A stretch of DNA of 64,000 bases from an uncultured Lachnospiraceae bacterium (GTDB lineage Bacteria; Bacillota; Clostridia; Lachnospirales; Lachnospiraceae), in contig CAKRPS010000010.1 of assembly GCA_934385475.1 (NCBI GenBank), positions 1 to 64,000 on the forward strand, read 5' to 3'. The number at the start of each line of letters is the position of its first letter. Positions within the stretch are counted from its first letter, which is position 1. A program made the translations under genes and the position numbers. The notes below the pieces were generated by a model. The model was not told the origin of the DNA and ran no database searches. It saw only the letters and a list, made by a program, of their open reading frames with translations. This document shows, piece after piece, positions 1 through 8,322 of the stretch.

Positions 1-72
1 CGAGATAGCTCAGTTGGCTAGAGCATACGGTTCATACCCGTAGTGTCGAGGGTTCGAATCCCCCTCTCGCTA
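1..72 (+). tRNA. tRNA-Met (CAT anticodon), 5' end cut by the window edge
   Basis: Cloverleaf read by eye. The window starts at acceptor base 3; the 3' acceptor arm TCTCGCT (65-71) needs two more bases upstream. The D stem is GCTC/GAGC, the anticodon stem is TACGG/CCGTA with loop TTCATAC, giving anticodon CAT, and the T loop is TTCGAAT. The anticodon stem lacks the three G-C pairs typical of initiator tRNA, so this is probably elongator Met; tRNA-Ile2 (CAT, lysidine-modified) cannot be excluded. The 3' CCA is not encoded (CTA follows the discriminator A). Confidence 0.93.
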
Positions 73-86
73 CTATCATGAAAGAG

Positions 87-123
87 ACGGAAAGCGTTGA
101 TTGTACAGCGTTTTCCGTTTTTT
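87..123 (+). terminator. Intrinsic terminator of the tRNA-Met transcript
   Basis: A 10-bp stem (ACGGAAAGCG at 87-96 pairing with CGTTTTCCGT at 109-118, one G-U pair) with an 11-nt loop is followed by a run of T residues. It lies 15 nt after the tRNA. Confidence 0.85.
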
Positions 124-185
124 CATCCTATATACATTGTCAAAAACCTATATGCCCCTGCACACATGAGATTCTGGAATAACTC

Positions 186-216
186 AAAAAAGATTGGCCT
201 TTCGACCAATCTTTTT
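186..216 (-). terminator. Intrinsic terminator after argS
   Basis: Read on the minus strand, a stem AGATTGG/CCAATCT with loop TCGAAAGG is flanked by A5 upstream and T5 downstream. It begins 9 nt after the argS stop. The A/T flanks mean it could also act on plus-strand transcripts. Confidence 0.8.
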
Positions 217-225
217 ATTGCTCTC

Positions 226-2007
226 TTACATTCTCTCCGGTGCTTCAAAGCCAAGCAGATCGATACAGGTTTCCAGAATCTCCTTGGTCAGCTTCAAAAG
301 CGCGATCCAACCTGCCTTCTGCTCTTCGTTTTCTTCTGTCAGAATCTTCGTCTCATGGTAGAAACGGTTAAACGCATTGGCAAGATCATAAATATAGGCA
401 CAGATCCTATGTGGAGCGATCTCCTCAAAGGAAGCCTCCATCATCGCATGGAACTTGGAAAGCTCCAGCATCAAAGCCTTCTCAGATGTGTTGACTGCCT
501 CTCCGATAGCAACCTTCTCAAGATTACCGCCCTGCTCCTTATACTTGCCAAGGATCGACTTGATCCGCACGATCGTATAAAGGATATACGGGCCGGTATC
601 GCCCTCAAATGAGGTAAAGCGATCCATATCAAAGATATAATCCTTGGAAGCCTGATTGGAGAGGTCTCCATATTTGATTGCGGCAAGACCGACAATCTTC
701 GCAGTCTCCTTCGCTTCCTCCTGATTGATCTCATATCCTTTTGTGGCGGCATTTTCGTTGATCTTCCGGATCATCTCCTCGTTGATCTCACGGATCAGAT
801 TTTCCAGTCGCATAACCCCGCCTTCTCTGGTCTTAAAGGGCTTTCCATCCTTGCCATTCATGGTCCCAAAGCCAATGTGCACCAGTTTGGTCTCCGGTGT
901 GACCAGTCCGGTCTTTCTTGCGCACCGGAATACCTGCTCAAAATACAGATCCTGTCGTTTGTCTGTCAGATAGATCAGCTCGTCCGGATGATAGGTTGCC
1001 ATACGGTACTGAATCGTTGCCAGATCGGTAGTATTATAAAGGGATGCTCCGTCTGATTTCAGGATCATACAGGGCGGAATTTCCTTGGTATCTGTCTCTT
1101 CCTTGACATCAACCACCCAGGCACCTTCGCTCTCATAGGCATAGCCATCCTTTTTCATCTTCTCGACCATACCCGGGATAATATCATGGACATCCGACTC
1201 TCCTTTCCAGAGGTCAAATTCCACGTTCAGGTTTTCATAGTTCTTCTTAAGATCCGAAACGGAAACCGCAATGATGTGATCCCACAAAGCCCGATAACCT
1301 CTCACGCCGTTTTGCAGCTTGTAAGTTGCCTCCATCGCCTCAGCCTTGTAAGCCTCATCCTCCTTCGATTTGGCACTGGCAGTCGGATAAATCTCCTCCA
1401 GCTCCGAAATTGTAAAGGGTGCTTCCTTCGGATATTCTCCGGTATAGGTATCATCAAAATAGACTAATTCCGGTTTACGCTTCTGCAGCTCTGTGATGAT
1501 AAGACCCATCTGAAGTCCCCAGTCTCCCAGATGGATATCTCCGATAACGTCGTGCCCTGCATAACGGCAGATGCGCTTGATACTCTCCCCAATGATCGCG
1601 GAACGTAAATGTCCCACATGAAGAGGCTTTGCCACATTAGGCCCGCCGTAATCAATAATGATCTTCTTAGGAGTCTCCGGCATATTCAGACCGAATTTCT
1701 CTGCCTGCTCCATCTCATTTAAATACTCTTTCAAGAATTTCTCTTTAATCTTCAAATTCAGAAATCCCGGTGCAACCGCATCCACTGAACTGAAAAGTTC
1801 ACTGTCCGCAAACTGTGCCGCTACATCCTGTGCGATCATAAGCGGTGCCTTATGATACTGCTTTGCCCCCGCCATCGCTCCATTACACTGAAATTCGCAC
1901 AGATCAGGACGATTGGAAAGTGTTACCCTTCCCAGACTTTTATCATAGCCGGCCGCTTCAAACGCAGCCATCATCTTCTCTGAAATCCTGTCTAATATCT
2001 TCTGCAT
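226..2007 (-). CDS. argS: Arginyl-tRNA synthetase
   Basis: Class I aminoacyl-tRNA synthetase that charges tRNA-Arg in the cytoplasm. The 593-residue product carries the HIGH signature as HVGH (residues 130-133) within a P-N-x-x-K-P-L-H-V-G-H-L context typical of ArgRS, an N-terminal additional domain (about 1-110), and a C-terminal anticodon-binding domain of the DALR type ending in PERM. The KMSKS loop is replaced by a GKPFKTREGG segment, as is common in ArgRS. The start at 2007 (ATG, MQKILD) was chosen because it matches the family N-terminus; the open frame runs 24 codons further upstream from a TTG. Monocistronic, with its own terminator at 186-216. Confidence 0.96.
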   Translation of the reverse strand: MQKILDRISEKMMAAFEAAGYDKSLGRVTLSNRPDLCEFQCNGAMAGAKQYHKAPLMIAQDVAAQFADSELFSSVDAVAPGFLNLKIKEKFLKEYLNEMEQAEKFGLNMPETPKKIIIDYGGPNVAKPLHVGHLRSAIIGESIKRICRYAGHDVIGDIHLGDWGLQMGLIITELQKRKPELVYFDDTYTGEYPKEAPFTISELEEIYPTASAKSKEDEAYKAEAMEATYKLQNGVRGYRALWDHIIAVSVSDLKKNYENLNVEFDLWKGESDVHDIIPGMVEKMKKDGYAYESEGAWVVDVKEETDTKEIPPCMILKSDGASLYNTTDLATIQYRMATYHPDELIYLTDKRQDLYFEQVFRCARKTGLVTPETKLVHIGFGTMNGKDGKPFKTREGGVMRLENLIREINEEMIRKINENAATKGYEINQEEAKETAKIVGLAAIKYGDLSNQASKDYIFDMDRFTSFEGDTGPYILYTIVRIKSILGKYKEQGGNLEKVAIGEAVNTSEKALMLELSKFHAMMEASFEEIAPHRICAYIYDLANAFNRFYHETKILTEENEEQKAGWIALLKLTKEILETCIDLLGFEAPERM

Positions 2008-2103
2008 TTCTCTCTGCCTTTCCCTCTCACAATCTTTTCCATTGACACATATGGTATCATTGTACCTGTTTCCCGTCAAAAGTCAACCGCCGCACGTCTC
2101 TAC

Positions 2104-2145
2104 TTTTGTGTTCAGATACGCAGTCTTTGCCGTCCGTTCCGGACA
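2104..2145 (+). repeat. Copy 1 of an inverted sequence pair flanking glmS
   Basis: Positions 2110-2128 are identical to the reverse complement of 4256-4274 (19 of 19), and similarity extends on both sides, ending in a small conserved hairpin GTCCG-TTC-CGGAC (2132-2144). This copy lies between the argS start and the glmS stop and points toward glmS. The partner is in the glmS leader. No coding function is seen. Confidence 0.75.
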
Positions 2146-2167
2146 ATTTCCCATTTTAATCAAATGC

Positions 2168-3988
2168 TTATTCTACCGTTACCACTTTCGCAAGGTTTCT
2201 TGGCTTATCTACATCAAATCCCTTGTCGGAGGAAACATAGTAAGCGAGAAGCTGCAAAGCAACCGATGTCGGCATTACCATAAATTCATCCCGCAGCTCC
2301 GGCAGGCAAAAGGTATCGTACATGCTCTCCAGATCCTTCGCAAGACTTTCCTTGGTAAACAATACAATATCTGCTCCTCTCGAGCGAACCTCCTTGATGT
2401 TGGAAAGCTCCTTGGACATCAGTTTTTCCTGTGTCACTGCTGCAACCACCGGCGTATCCTGCGTAATCAGCGCGATCGGACCATGCTTCAACTCACCGGA
2501 GGCATACGCCTCTGAATGGATGTAGGACACCTCCTTGAGCTTCAGAGAACCCTCTAACAACGTAGAATAATCCAATCCTCTTCCGATCATAAACAAGTCC
2601 TTCGCCTCAAGAACCTTGTTCGCCAGTCTGTGGATCTGCGTTCTTCTCTCCAGCACTTTTCTCACTGCCTCGGGCGACTGCTGCAGTTCTCTGACAAAGC
2701 TTCGGGTCTCTTCCTCGGAAAAGGCACCGCACAGCTGTGCCATCTTAGCCACGATCAGATAAAATACCGCAAGCTGCGTCGTGTAGGCCTTGGTACTTGC
2801 AACCGCGATCTCCGGCCCCGCATTCGTGTAAAGCACATAATCGCTTGCGCGTGCGATCGAGGACCCCTTCACATTGATGATCGATAAGCACTTTGCCCCG
2901 CGTCCCTGCGCATACTTTACCGCCTCCAGCGTATCGATCGTCTCGCCGGACTGTGACACTGCGATCACCAGCGTTTTCTCATCAATAACCGGGTCGGAAT
3001 ACATAAATTCCGATGCCATGTCTACATCGATATGCATATGCAGGATGGATTTGATCAGCGCCTGTGCGACAAGTCCCGCGTGCATAGCTGTTCCACATGC
3101 AATAATATTTACCCGTTCACATTGCGTGAAAAGTTCATCCGGCACACCGTCTGCCGTGAAATCCGGCAATCCATTGCAAATCCGTTCCCCGATCGTCCGC
3201 TCGATCGCATCCGGCTGTTCCATGATCTCCTTTTCCATATAAAAAGGATATCCGTTCTTTCCGGCATTGTTCAGCTCCCAATCGACCTCCTGATACTCCG
3301 GTTCAAGCAGATTGCCTTCCAGATCCTTCAGGGTAATCGCGTCTCGTGTCAGTTTCAGGATCTGATACTCTCCAACGACAAAATAACGGTTGGTAAAGCG
3401 GCAAAGTGCTGTCAGGTCCGAAGCGAGCATTGCCCCTTCCTTACAGATTGTCGCCACGATAGGACTTACATTTCTGATCGAGTATATCTCACCCGGCCGG
3501 TCTTCAAACAGAATAACCAGTGCAAAGGTTCCCTTCAGCTTGGATACCGTCTTTTTGATGGCCTTTTCCGCATCTCCTGTATAAAAGTGATCCATCAGGG
3601 CAGCCACCACTTCACTGTCCGTCTCCGTTTTCAGGATATCCTCCAGTTCGTAATCTGCGGTCAGTTCCCGGTAATTTTCGATAATTCCGTTATGCACCAG
3701 CGTAACCTTTCCCACCTGATGCGGATGTGCATTGACATCATTGACTCCTCCGTGGGTCGCCCATCTGGTATGACCGATTCCACAGTCCGTAACCAGCTTC
3801 TCTGCCGCACAGATCGCTCTCAGATCCTTCACTCTCCCCGCACGTTTGGAGACTACTACCTGACCGGAATCCGAATCTGCCACTGCGATTCCGGCGCTGT
3901 CATAACCACGATACTCCAGAATCTCCAAAGCATCCAGCAAAACCTCTTTTACGTCTTCACTACCTGTATAACCAATAATTCCACACAT
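2168..3988 (-). CDS. glmS: Glutamine--fructose-6-phosphate aminotransferase (isomerizing)
   Basis: Makes glucosamine-6-phosphate from fructose-6-phosphate and glutamine, the first committed step to UDP-GlcNAc for the cell wall. The 606-residue protein begins MCGIIGY, so removal of Met exposes the catalytic Cys of an N-terminal nucleophile glutaminase. It has an N-terminal GATase domain (to about residue 220) and two SIS sugar-isomerase domains, and ends with the family signature DKPRNLAKVVTVE. The start at 3988 follows an AGAGGA ribosome site. The upstream frame extension to 4072 lies in the ribozyme leader and is not coding. Regulation is by the glmS ribozyme directly upstream. Confidence 0.97.
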   Translation of the reverse strand: MCGIIGYTGSEDVKEVLLDALEILEYRGYDSAGIAVADSDSGQVVVSKRAGRVKDLRAICAAEKLVTDCGIGHTRWATHGGVNDVNAHPHQVGKVTLVHNGIIENYRELTADYELEDILKTETDSEVVAALMDHFYTGDAEKAIKKTVSKLKGTFALVILFEDRPGEIYSIRNVSPIVATICKEGAMLASDLTALCRFTNRYFVVGEYQILKLTRDAITLKDLEGNLLEPEYQEVDWELNNAGKNGYPFYMEKEIMEQPDAIERTIGERICNGLPDFTADGVPDELFTQCERVNIIACGTAMHAGLVAQALIKSILHMHIDVDMASEFMYSDPVIDEKTLVIAVSQSGETIDTLEAVKYAQGRGAKCLSIINVKGSSIARASDYVLYTNAGPEIAVASTKAYTTQLAVFYLIVAKMAQLCGAFSEEETRSFVRELQQSPEAVRKVLERRTQIHRLANKVLEAKDLFMIGRGLDYSTLLEGSLKLKEVSYIHSEAYASGELKHGPIALITQDTPVVAAVTQEKLMSKELSNIKEVRSRGADIVLFTKESLAKDLESMYDTFCLPELRDEFMVMPTSVALQLLAYYVSSDKGFDVDKPRNLAKVVTVE

Positions 3989-4065
3989 AAATTTTCCTCT
4001 TTTCTTTATTTCATAATCACTATATCTGATGACGATTCTCTCTGTCGTCCTAAGCTCACATTTTC

Positions 4066-4223
4066 CTTCCATTACATCGTATTTGTTTTGCGGTCACCCG
4101 CATATTTGCCGATATATCTCGCACTGGAAGCGTACGGGAGAGCATCCGCCGAATTTTCGATCACTCTCCTCCTCGTTAACCTGCATTGTATTTTCACGTT
4201 TTCTTCTGCAGGTACATGGCGCT
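4066..4223 (-). ncRNA. glmS ribozyme (glucosamine-6-phosphate-activated self-cleaving leader)
   Basis: Read on the minus strand the leader has the core in order: cleavage context ATA|GCGCC (cut between 4223 and 4222), a P2 hairpin with arms ACCTGCA and TGCAGGT, then AACGAGGAGGAGAG, ATCGAAAATTCGGCGGATG and CTCTCCCG, which match the well-known Bacillus glmS ribozyme core nearly base for base. A long 3' arm closes with CTTCCA pairing with TGGAAG near 4066. The gene start follows about 80 nt later. High metabolite is expected to trigger cleavage and mRNA decay. The exact 3' limit is inferred. Confidence 0.93.
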
Positions 4224-4237
4224 ATGGAAAATCTATG

Positions 4238-4280
4238 TGTCCGGAATACAGACGTAAAGACTGCGTATCTGAACATAAAA
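4238..4280 (-). repeat. Copy 2 of the inverted pair flanking glmS, 5' of the ribozyme
   Basis: On the minus strand this stretch reads TTTTATGTTCAGATACGCAG and continues with a 5-bp hairpin GTCTG/CGGAC, just before the ribozyme cleavage site. It is the inverted relative of 2104-2145. It would be in the short 5' fragment released by ribozyme cleavage. Confidence 0.75.
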
Positions 4281-4318
4281 ATATATCTGTATTTATTTTT
4301 CAAGGTTCAACATGCTTA

Positions 4319-4969
4319 CTATACTATGTTATGCCCCAAAAGTCCAGTATTTCCGGTTTTGGAATAAACACAGCCACAATAATTCTGCCGGTAAAGGTCA
4401 TACTCTCTGGATAATTCGATTGAGCGCTGATAGCCTCCCTTTTTCTTGAAATCCGAGTTTAAAAAGGCAATGCCGTACTCATCCGCAAGCCGCTCTCCGA
4501 TCTCATTGAGCTTCACCGCATTTTTCAGGGGGCTGATCGTCAAGGTCGTTGTAAAAAAATCATAGCTGCCCTGTACCGCGATCCTTGCCGTCTCGCGCAG
4601 TCTCAGCTCGTAACACCGAAAACATCTCTCGCCGCCCTCCGGGCATCTTTCCAGGCCTTTTGCCATCTCATAGAAGCGTTCCGGCTCATAGCTGCCCTCC
4701 AGCATCTCAATCTTTCTCTTTTCGGGGATTTTGTTATAGGCCTCGATCAGACGCTGTTCTTCGGCGACACGCTTACGGTACTCCCCATCCTCCGTAATAT
4801 TCGGGTTGTAGTAAAAGACCGTCAGCTCAAAATACTCCCTGAGATACTCCATACAATAACTGCTGCAGGGTGCACAGCAACTGTGCAGCAACAGTCTTTT
4901 CCCCCATATCTCCGGGTTCTGTAGCAGCTTATCCAGTTCTTTCTGATAATTTCTTTTCTGCTCGCCCAT
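4319..4969 (-). CDS. queH: Epoxyqueuosine reductase QueH
   Basis: Catalyses the last step of queuosine synthesis, reduction of epoxyqueuosine in tRNA, as the non-cobalamin replacement of QueG (formerly DUF208). The 216-residue protein shows the family cysteines: HSCCAPCSSY near the N-terminus, ERCFRCYELRLRETA in the middle, and YRQNYCGC near the C-terminus, together with FTTTLTISPLKN and FKKKGGYQRSIELSREY. The start at 4969 follows the repeat-borne ribosome site GAGGATTA by two bases; an in-frame extension to 5014 reads through the repeat. It follows carB with a terminator in between and no clear promoter of its own. Confidence 0.93.
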   Translation of the reverse strand: MGEQKRNYQKELDKLLQNPEIWGKRLLLHSCCAPCSSYCMEYLREYFELTVFYYNPNITEDGEYRKRVAEEQRLIEAYNKIPEKRKIEMLEGSYEPERFYEMAKGLERCPEGGERCFRCYELRLRETARIAVQGSYDFFTTTLTISPLKNAVKLNEIGERLADEYGIAFLNSDFKKKGGYQRSIELSREYDLYRQNYCGCVYSKTGNTGLLGHNIV

Positions 4970-4971
4970 CT

Positions 4972-5004
4972 TAATCCTCATTTCTGCGCACGCTTTTTTC
5001 ACAC
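4972..5004 (-). repeat. Copy A of the SD-bearing leader repeat (queH)
   Basis: On the minus strand it ends in the 19-nt core TGCGCAGAAATGAGGATTA, then AG and the queH ATG. It shares 27 identical bases (4972-4998) with copy C at 27422-27448, and its outer end GTGTGAAAA resembles the outer hairpin of copy C, as if the middle of the long form had been deleted. Confidence 0.8.
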
Positions 5005-5028
5005 TAACCCCCATTTTCTTTCTGCCAT

Positions 5029-5058
5029 AAAAGGGCCGCCCGCTCAGCAGGCAGCCCT
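5029..5058 (-). terminator. Intrinsic terminator of the carAB operon
   Basis: On the minus strand GGGCTGCCTGC (5057-5047) pairs with GCGGGCGGCCC (5043-5033) around loop TGA, 11 bp with two G-U pairs, followed by TTTTAT. It lies 49 nt after the carB stop. Confidence 0.88.
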
Positions 5059-5106
5059 CTGTTCTTCTTTTGTCAGGTTTTATCCTGTCATCTTTTCATG
5101 CAAAGC

Positions 5107-8100
5107 TTAATTTCCGCGTTTTGCGATCGTCGCAATATCGATCAGTTCCATTCCTTCCTGTGACTGTGCATTTTCCAGACTGGTGACAAGCGCTGCTGCC
5201 GTATCCATAGCGGTGATACAGTTCACACCGGTCTCGATCGCTGTCCGGCGGATCATAAAGCCATCCCTGCTCTTATCACGTCCCTGTGTCGGCGTGTCAA
5301 TGACAAGGTCGATCTTATGTCCCAGGATCAGATCCATAACGGTAGGTGACTCCTGCGAAATCTTGTTGACCTTGCGTGCCTTTACACCGGCATCATTGAG
5401 TGCAGCCGCCGTACTTCTGGTCGCATAGATCGTATAGCCCAGTTTCTCAAAGCGGCGGGCTATCTCGATCGCCTCTCCCTTGTCTGCATCCTTAACGGTA
5501 ATGATCATCTGCTTATACTTGGGCAGGTTCACCCCTGCTCCCAGGAATGCCTTGTACAGCGCCTCGTTGAAGCTTCTGGAAATACCCAGACACTCACCGG
5601 TTGATTTCATCTCCGGTCCAAGGCTGATCTCTGCACCACGGATCTTTTCAAAGGAGAATACCGGCATCTTGATCGCAAAATAGTCGGCTGCAGGCTGCAA
5701 TCCCGGTTCATAGCCCAGATCCCGGATCTTCCTTCCGATGATCACCTCTGTTGCCAGATCGACAATCGGAATACCTGTCACCTTGCTGATATAAGGAACC
5801 GTACGTGAAGATCTCGGATTGACCTCGATCACGTAAACCTCGTCTCCCACTGCAATAAACTGGATATTGATCAGACCGATTACATGGAGGGCCTTTGCGA
5901 GCCTTCTGGAGTACTCTGCGATCGTCTCCTTCACCTTCTCGCTGACTGTCGGTGCCGGATAAACCGAGATACTATCTCCGGAATGGACACCGGTACGTTC
6001 GATATGCTCCATGATACCCGGGATCAGGATGTCAGTTCCGTCACAGACCGCATCAACCTCCAGCTCTTTTCCCTGCAAATACTTATCTACCAGAATCGGA
6101 TGATCCTGCTCGTAGCGGTTGATGACCGCCATAAATTCTTCAATTTCTTCGTCGGAAATGGCAATCTGCATTCCCTGACCACCGAGCACGTAAGAAGGAC
6201 GTACCAGAACCGGGTATCCCAGTCTGTTGGCAACCGCTTTCGCCTCCTCGGCTGTATAAACCGTACCACCCGCAGCTCTCGGGATCTTGGTTTCCTCAAG
6301 AATCTTGTCAAACAGTTCTCTGTCCTCGGCGGCATCTACATCCTCAGCCTTGGTTCCGAGAATCGGAACGCCCATCTTCATCAGGCTTTCGGTCAGCTTG
6401 ATCGCCGTCTGTCCACCGAACTGTACAACCGCGCCATCCGGCTTCTCCACATTGACAATGTTCTCCACATCTTCCGGTGTCAGAGGCTCAAAGTACAGCT
6501 TGTCTGCAATATCAAAGTCTGTGCTGACTGTCTCGGGGTTATTGTTGACGATGATCGTCTCATAGCCCTCGCGCGCAAATGCCCAGGTCGCATGTACGGA
6601 ACAATAATCGAACTCGATACCCTGTCCGATACGGATCGGGCCGGAACCAAGAACCAGAACCTTTTTCTTCGGATGCGATTCCACAACCTCGGTCTCGGAA
6701 CCGAAAACGGAGTAATAATACGGAGTCGATGCCGCAAACTCTGCCGCACAGGTATCTACCATCTTAAAGGCTGCCACAATACCGTTATCGTAGCGCATCT
6801 TCCGGATCTCTTCCTCGGTCTTTCCGGTCAGTCTTGCAATCACGTTATCCGGGAATTCGATCCGCTTTGCTTCTTTCAGTAATTCTACCGTGAGAGGCCC
6901 CTTCTCCAGAGCTGCCTCCATCTCTGTCAGAATTGCAATCTTATCAATAAACCAGTGATCCACCATGGTGATCTCATGGATCGTATCATAGTCAATGCCC
7001 TTACGCACCGCCTCAGCAATAATGTAGATCCGCTGATCGTCTACTATTTTCATACGCTCCAGAAGCTCTTCTCTGGTCAGCTCTGTAAAGTCATAGCTTC
7101 TCAGACAATCCACATGCTGTTCGAGGGAACGGATTGCCTTCATCAGTGCACCCTCAAAGTTATTGGCAATGCTCATAACCTCTCCGGTTGCCTTCATCTG
7201 GGTTGTCAGGGTACGTTTTGCCGTAATGAACTTGTCAAACGGAAGTCTCGGAATCTTGACCACGCAGTAGTCGAGCGTCGGCTCAAAGCTGGCATAGGTC
7301 TTTCCGGTGATCGCGTTTTTGATCTCGTCCAGCGTATATCCAAGTGCGATCTTGGCTGCCACCTTGGCGATCGGATAACCGGTTGCCTTGGATGCCAGTG
7401 CAGAAGAACGGCTCACACGGGGATTTACCTCGATAACACAGTACTCAAAACTGGTCGGATGCAGGGCAAACTGTACGTTACATCCTCCTGTGATCCCAAG
7501 CTCATTGATGATATTGAGCGCAGAGCTTCGGAGCATCTGATATTCCTTATCACTCAGCGTCTGGGAAGGTGCTACAACGATACTGTCTCCGGTGTGGACG
7601 CCGACCGGGTCAATATTTTCCATATTACATACGGTGATGCAGTTTCCTGCGCCGTCGCGCATTACCTCATACTCGATTTCCTTCCAGCCTGCAATGCAAC
7701 GCTCAACGAGCACCTGTCCAACACGGGAAAGCCGGAGTCCATTCGCCAGAATTTCTTCCAGCTCTATCTGATTGTGTGCAATACCGCCGCCGGAGCCACC
7801 CAGTGTATAAGCCGGACGCAGTACCACCGGATAACCGATCTTTGAAGCAAATGCCACACCGTCTTCGATATTTTCTACCACGAGGGAGGGGGCACAGGGC
7901 TCTCCGATCTTTTCCATCGTTTCCTTAAATTCCAGACGATCCTCCGCCTTGCGGATGGTCTTTGCCGTCGTTCCAAGCAAGGTCACTCCATGCTCTGCAA
8001 GGAAGCCGGACTCATCCAGCTCCATACCCAGATTCAGACCTGCCTGTCCTCCCATATTCGGGAGCAGGGAATCCGGTTTTTCCTTGATGATGATCTGTTC

Positions 8101-8322
8101 CAGAACCTTTGCTGTCAACGGCTCAATATATACCTTATCTGCAATATCTCCGTCCGTCATGATCGTTGCCGGGTTGGAATTGACCAGAATAACCTCCATC
8201 CCCTCTTCCTTCAGGGAACGGCAGGCCTGTGTTCCTGCATAGTCAAACTCGGCCGCCTGACCAATTACGATCGGGCCGGAGCCAATTACCAATACTCTTT
8301 TAACATTTGGATTCTTAGGCAT
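5107..8322 (-). CDS. carB: Carbamoyl-phosphate synthase, large subunit
   Basis: Makes carbamoyl phosphate from bicarbonate, ammonia and two ATP for pyrimidine and arginine synthesis, in complex with CarA. The 1071-residue length fits the family. It shows the duplicated layout: an N-terminal pre-ATP-grasp motif VLVIGSGPIVIGQAAEFDYA, the first ATP-grasp half, an oligomerization region, a second copy beginning VLVLGSGPIRIGQGIEFDYC (about residue 550), and a C-terminal MGS-like allosteric domain (about 930-1071) with DLVIDTPTQGRDKSRDGFMIR. The start is preceded by AAGGAGGAG and overlaps the end of carA by 8 nt, indicating translational coupling. A terminator follows at 5029-5058. Confidence 0.97.
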   Translation of the reverse strand: MPKNPNVKRVLVIGSGPIVIGQAAEFDYAGTQACRSLKEEGMEVILVNSNPATIMTDGDIADKVYIEPLTAKVLEQIIIKEKPDSLLPNMGGQAGLNLGMELDESGFLAEHGVTLLGTTAKTIRKAEDRLEFKETMEKIGEPCAPSLVVENIEDGVAFASKIGYPVVLRPAYTLGGSGGGIAHNQIELEEILANGLRLSRVGQVLVERCIAGWKEIEYEVMRDGAGNCITVCNMENIDPVGVHTGDSIVVAPSQTLSDKEYQMLRSSALNIINELGITGGCNVQFALHPTSFEYCVIEVNPRVSRSSALASKATGYPIAKVAAKIALGYTLDEIKNAITGKTYASFEPTLDYCVVKIPRLPFDKFITAKRTLTTQMKATGEVMSIANNFEGALMKAIRSLEQHVDCLRSYDFTELTREELLERMKIVDDQRIYIIAEAVRKGIDYDTIHEITMVDHWFIDKIAILTEMEAALEKGPLTVELLKEAKRIEFPDNVIARLTGKTEEEIRKMRYDNGIVAAFKMVDTCAAEFAASTPYYYSVFGSETEVVESHPKKKVLVLGSGPIRIGQGIEFDYCSVHATWAFAREGYETIIVNNNPETVSTDFDIADKLYFEPLTPEDVENIVNVEKPDGAVVQFGGQTAIKLTESLMKMGVPILGTKAEDVDAAEDRELFDKILEETKIPRAAGGTVYTAEEAKAVANRLGYPVLVRPSYVLGGQGMQIAISDEEIEEFMAVINRYEQDHPILVDKYLQGKELEVDAVCDGTDILIPGIMEHIERTGVHSGDSISVYPAPTVSEKVKETIAEYSRRLAKALHVIGLINIQFIAVGDEVYVIEVNPRSSRTVPYISKVTGIPIVDLATEVIIGRKIRDLGYEPGLQPAADYFAIKMPVFSFEKIRGAEISLGPEMKSTGECLGISRSFNEALYKAFLGAGVNLPKYKQMIITVKDADKGEAIEIARRFEKLGYTIYATRSTAAALNDAGVKARKVNKISQESPTVMDLILGHKIDLVIDTPTQGRDKSRDGFMIRRTAIETGVNCITAMDTAAALVTSLENAQSQEGMELIDIATIAKRGN

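Noticed and set aside
3032-4414. Plus-strand ORF of 460 codons opposite glmS
   Set aside because: It is the reverse strand of glmS and its ribozyme leader, shows no family features, and has Cys- and Arg-rich, low-quality composition.
5884-7845. Long plus-strand frames opposite carB (332 and 296 codons)
   Set aside because: They are shadows of a clearly real carB with perfect motifs.
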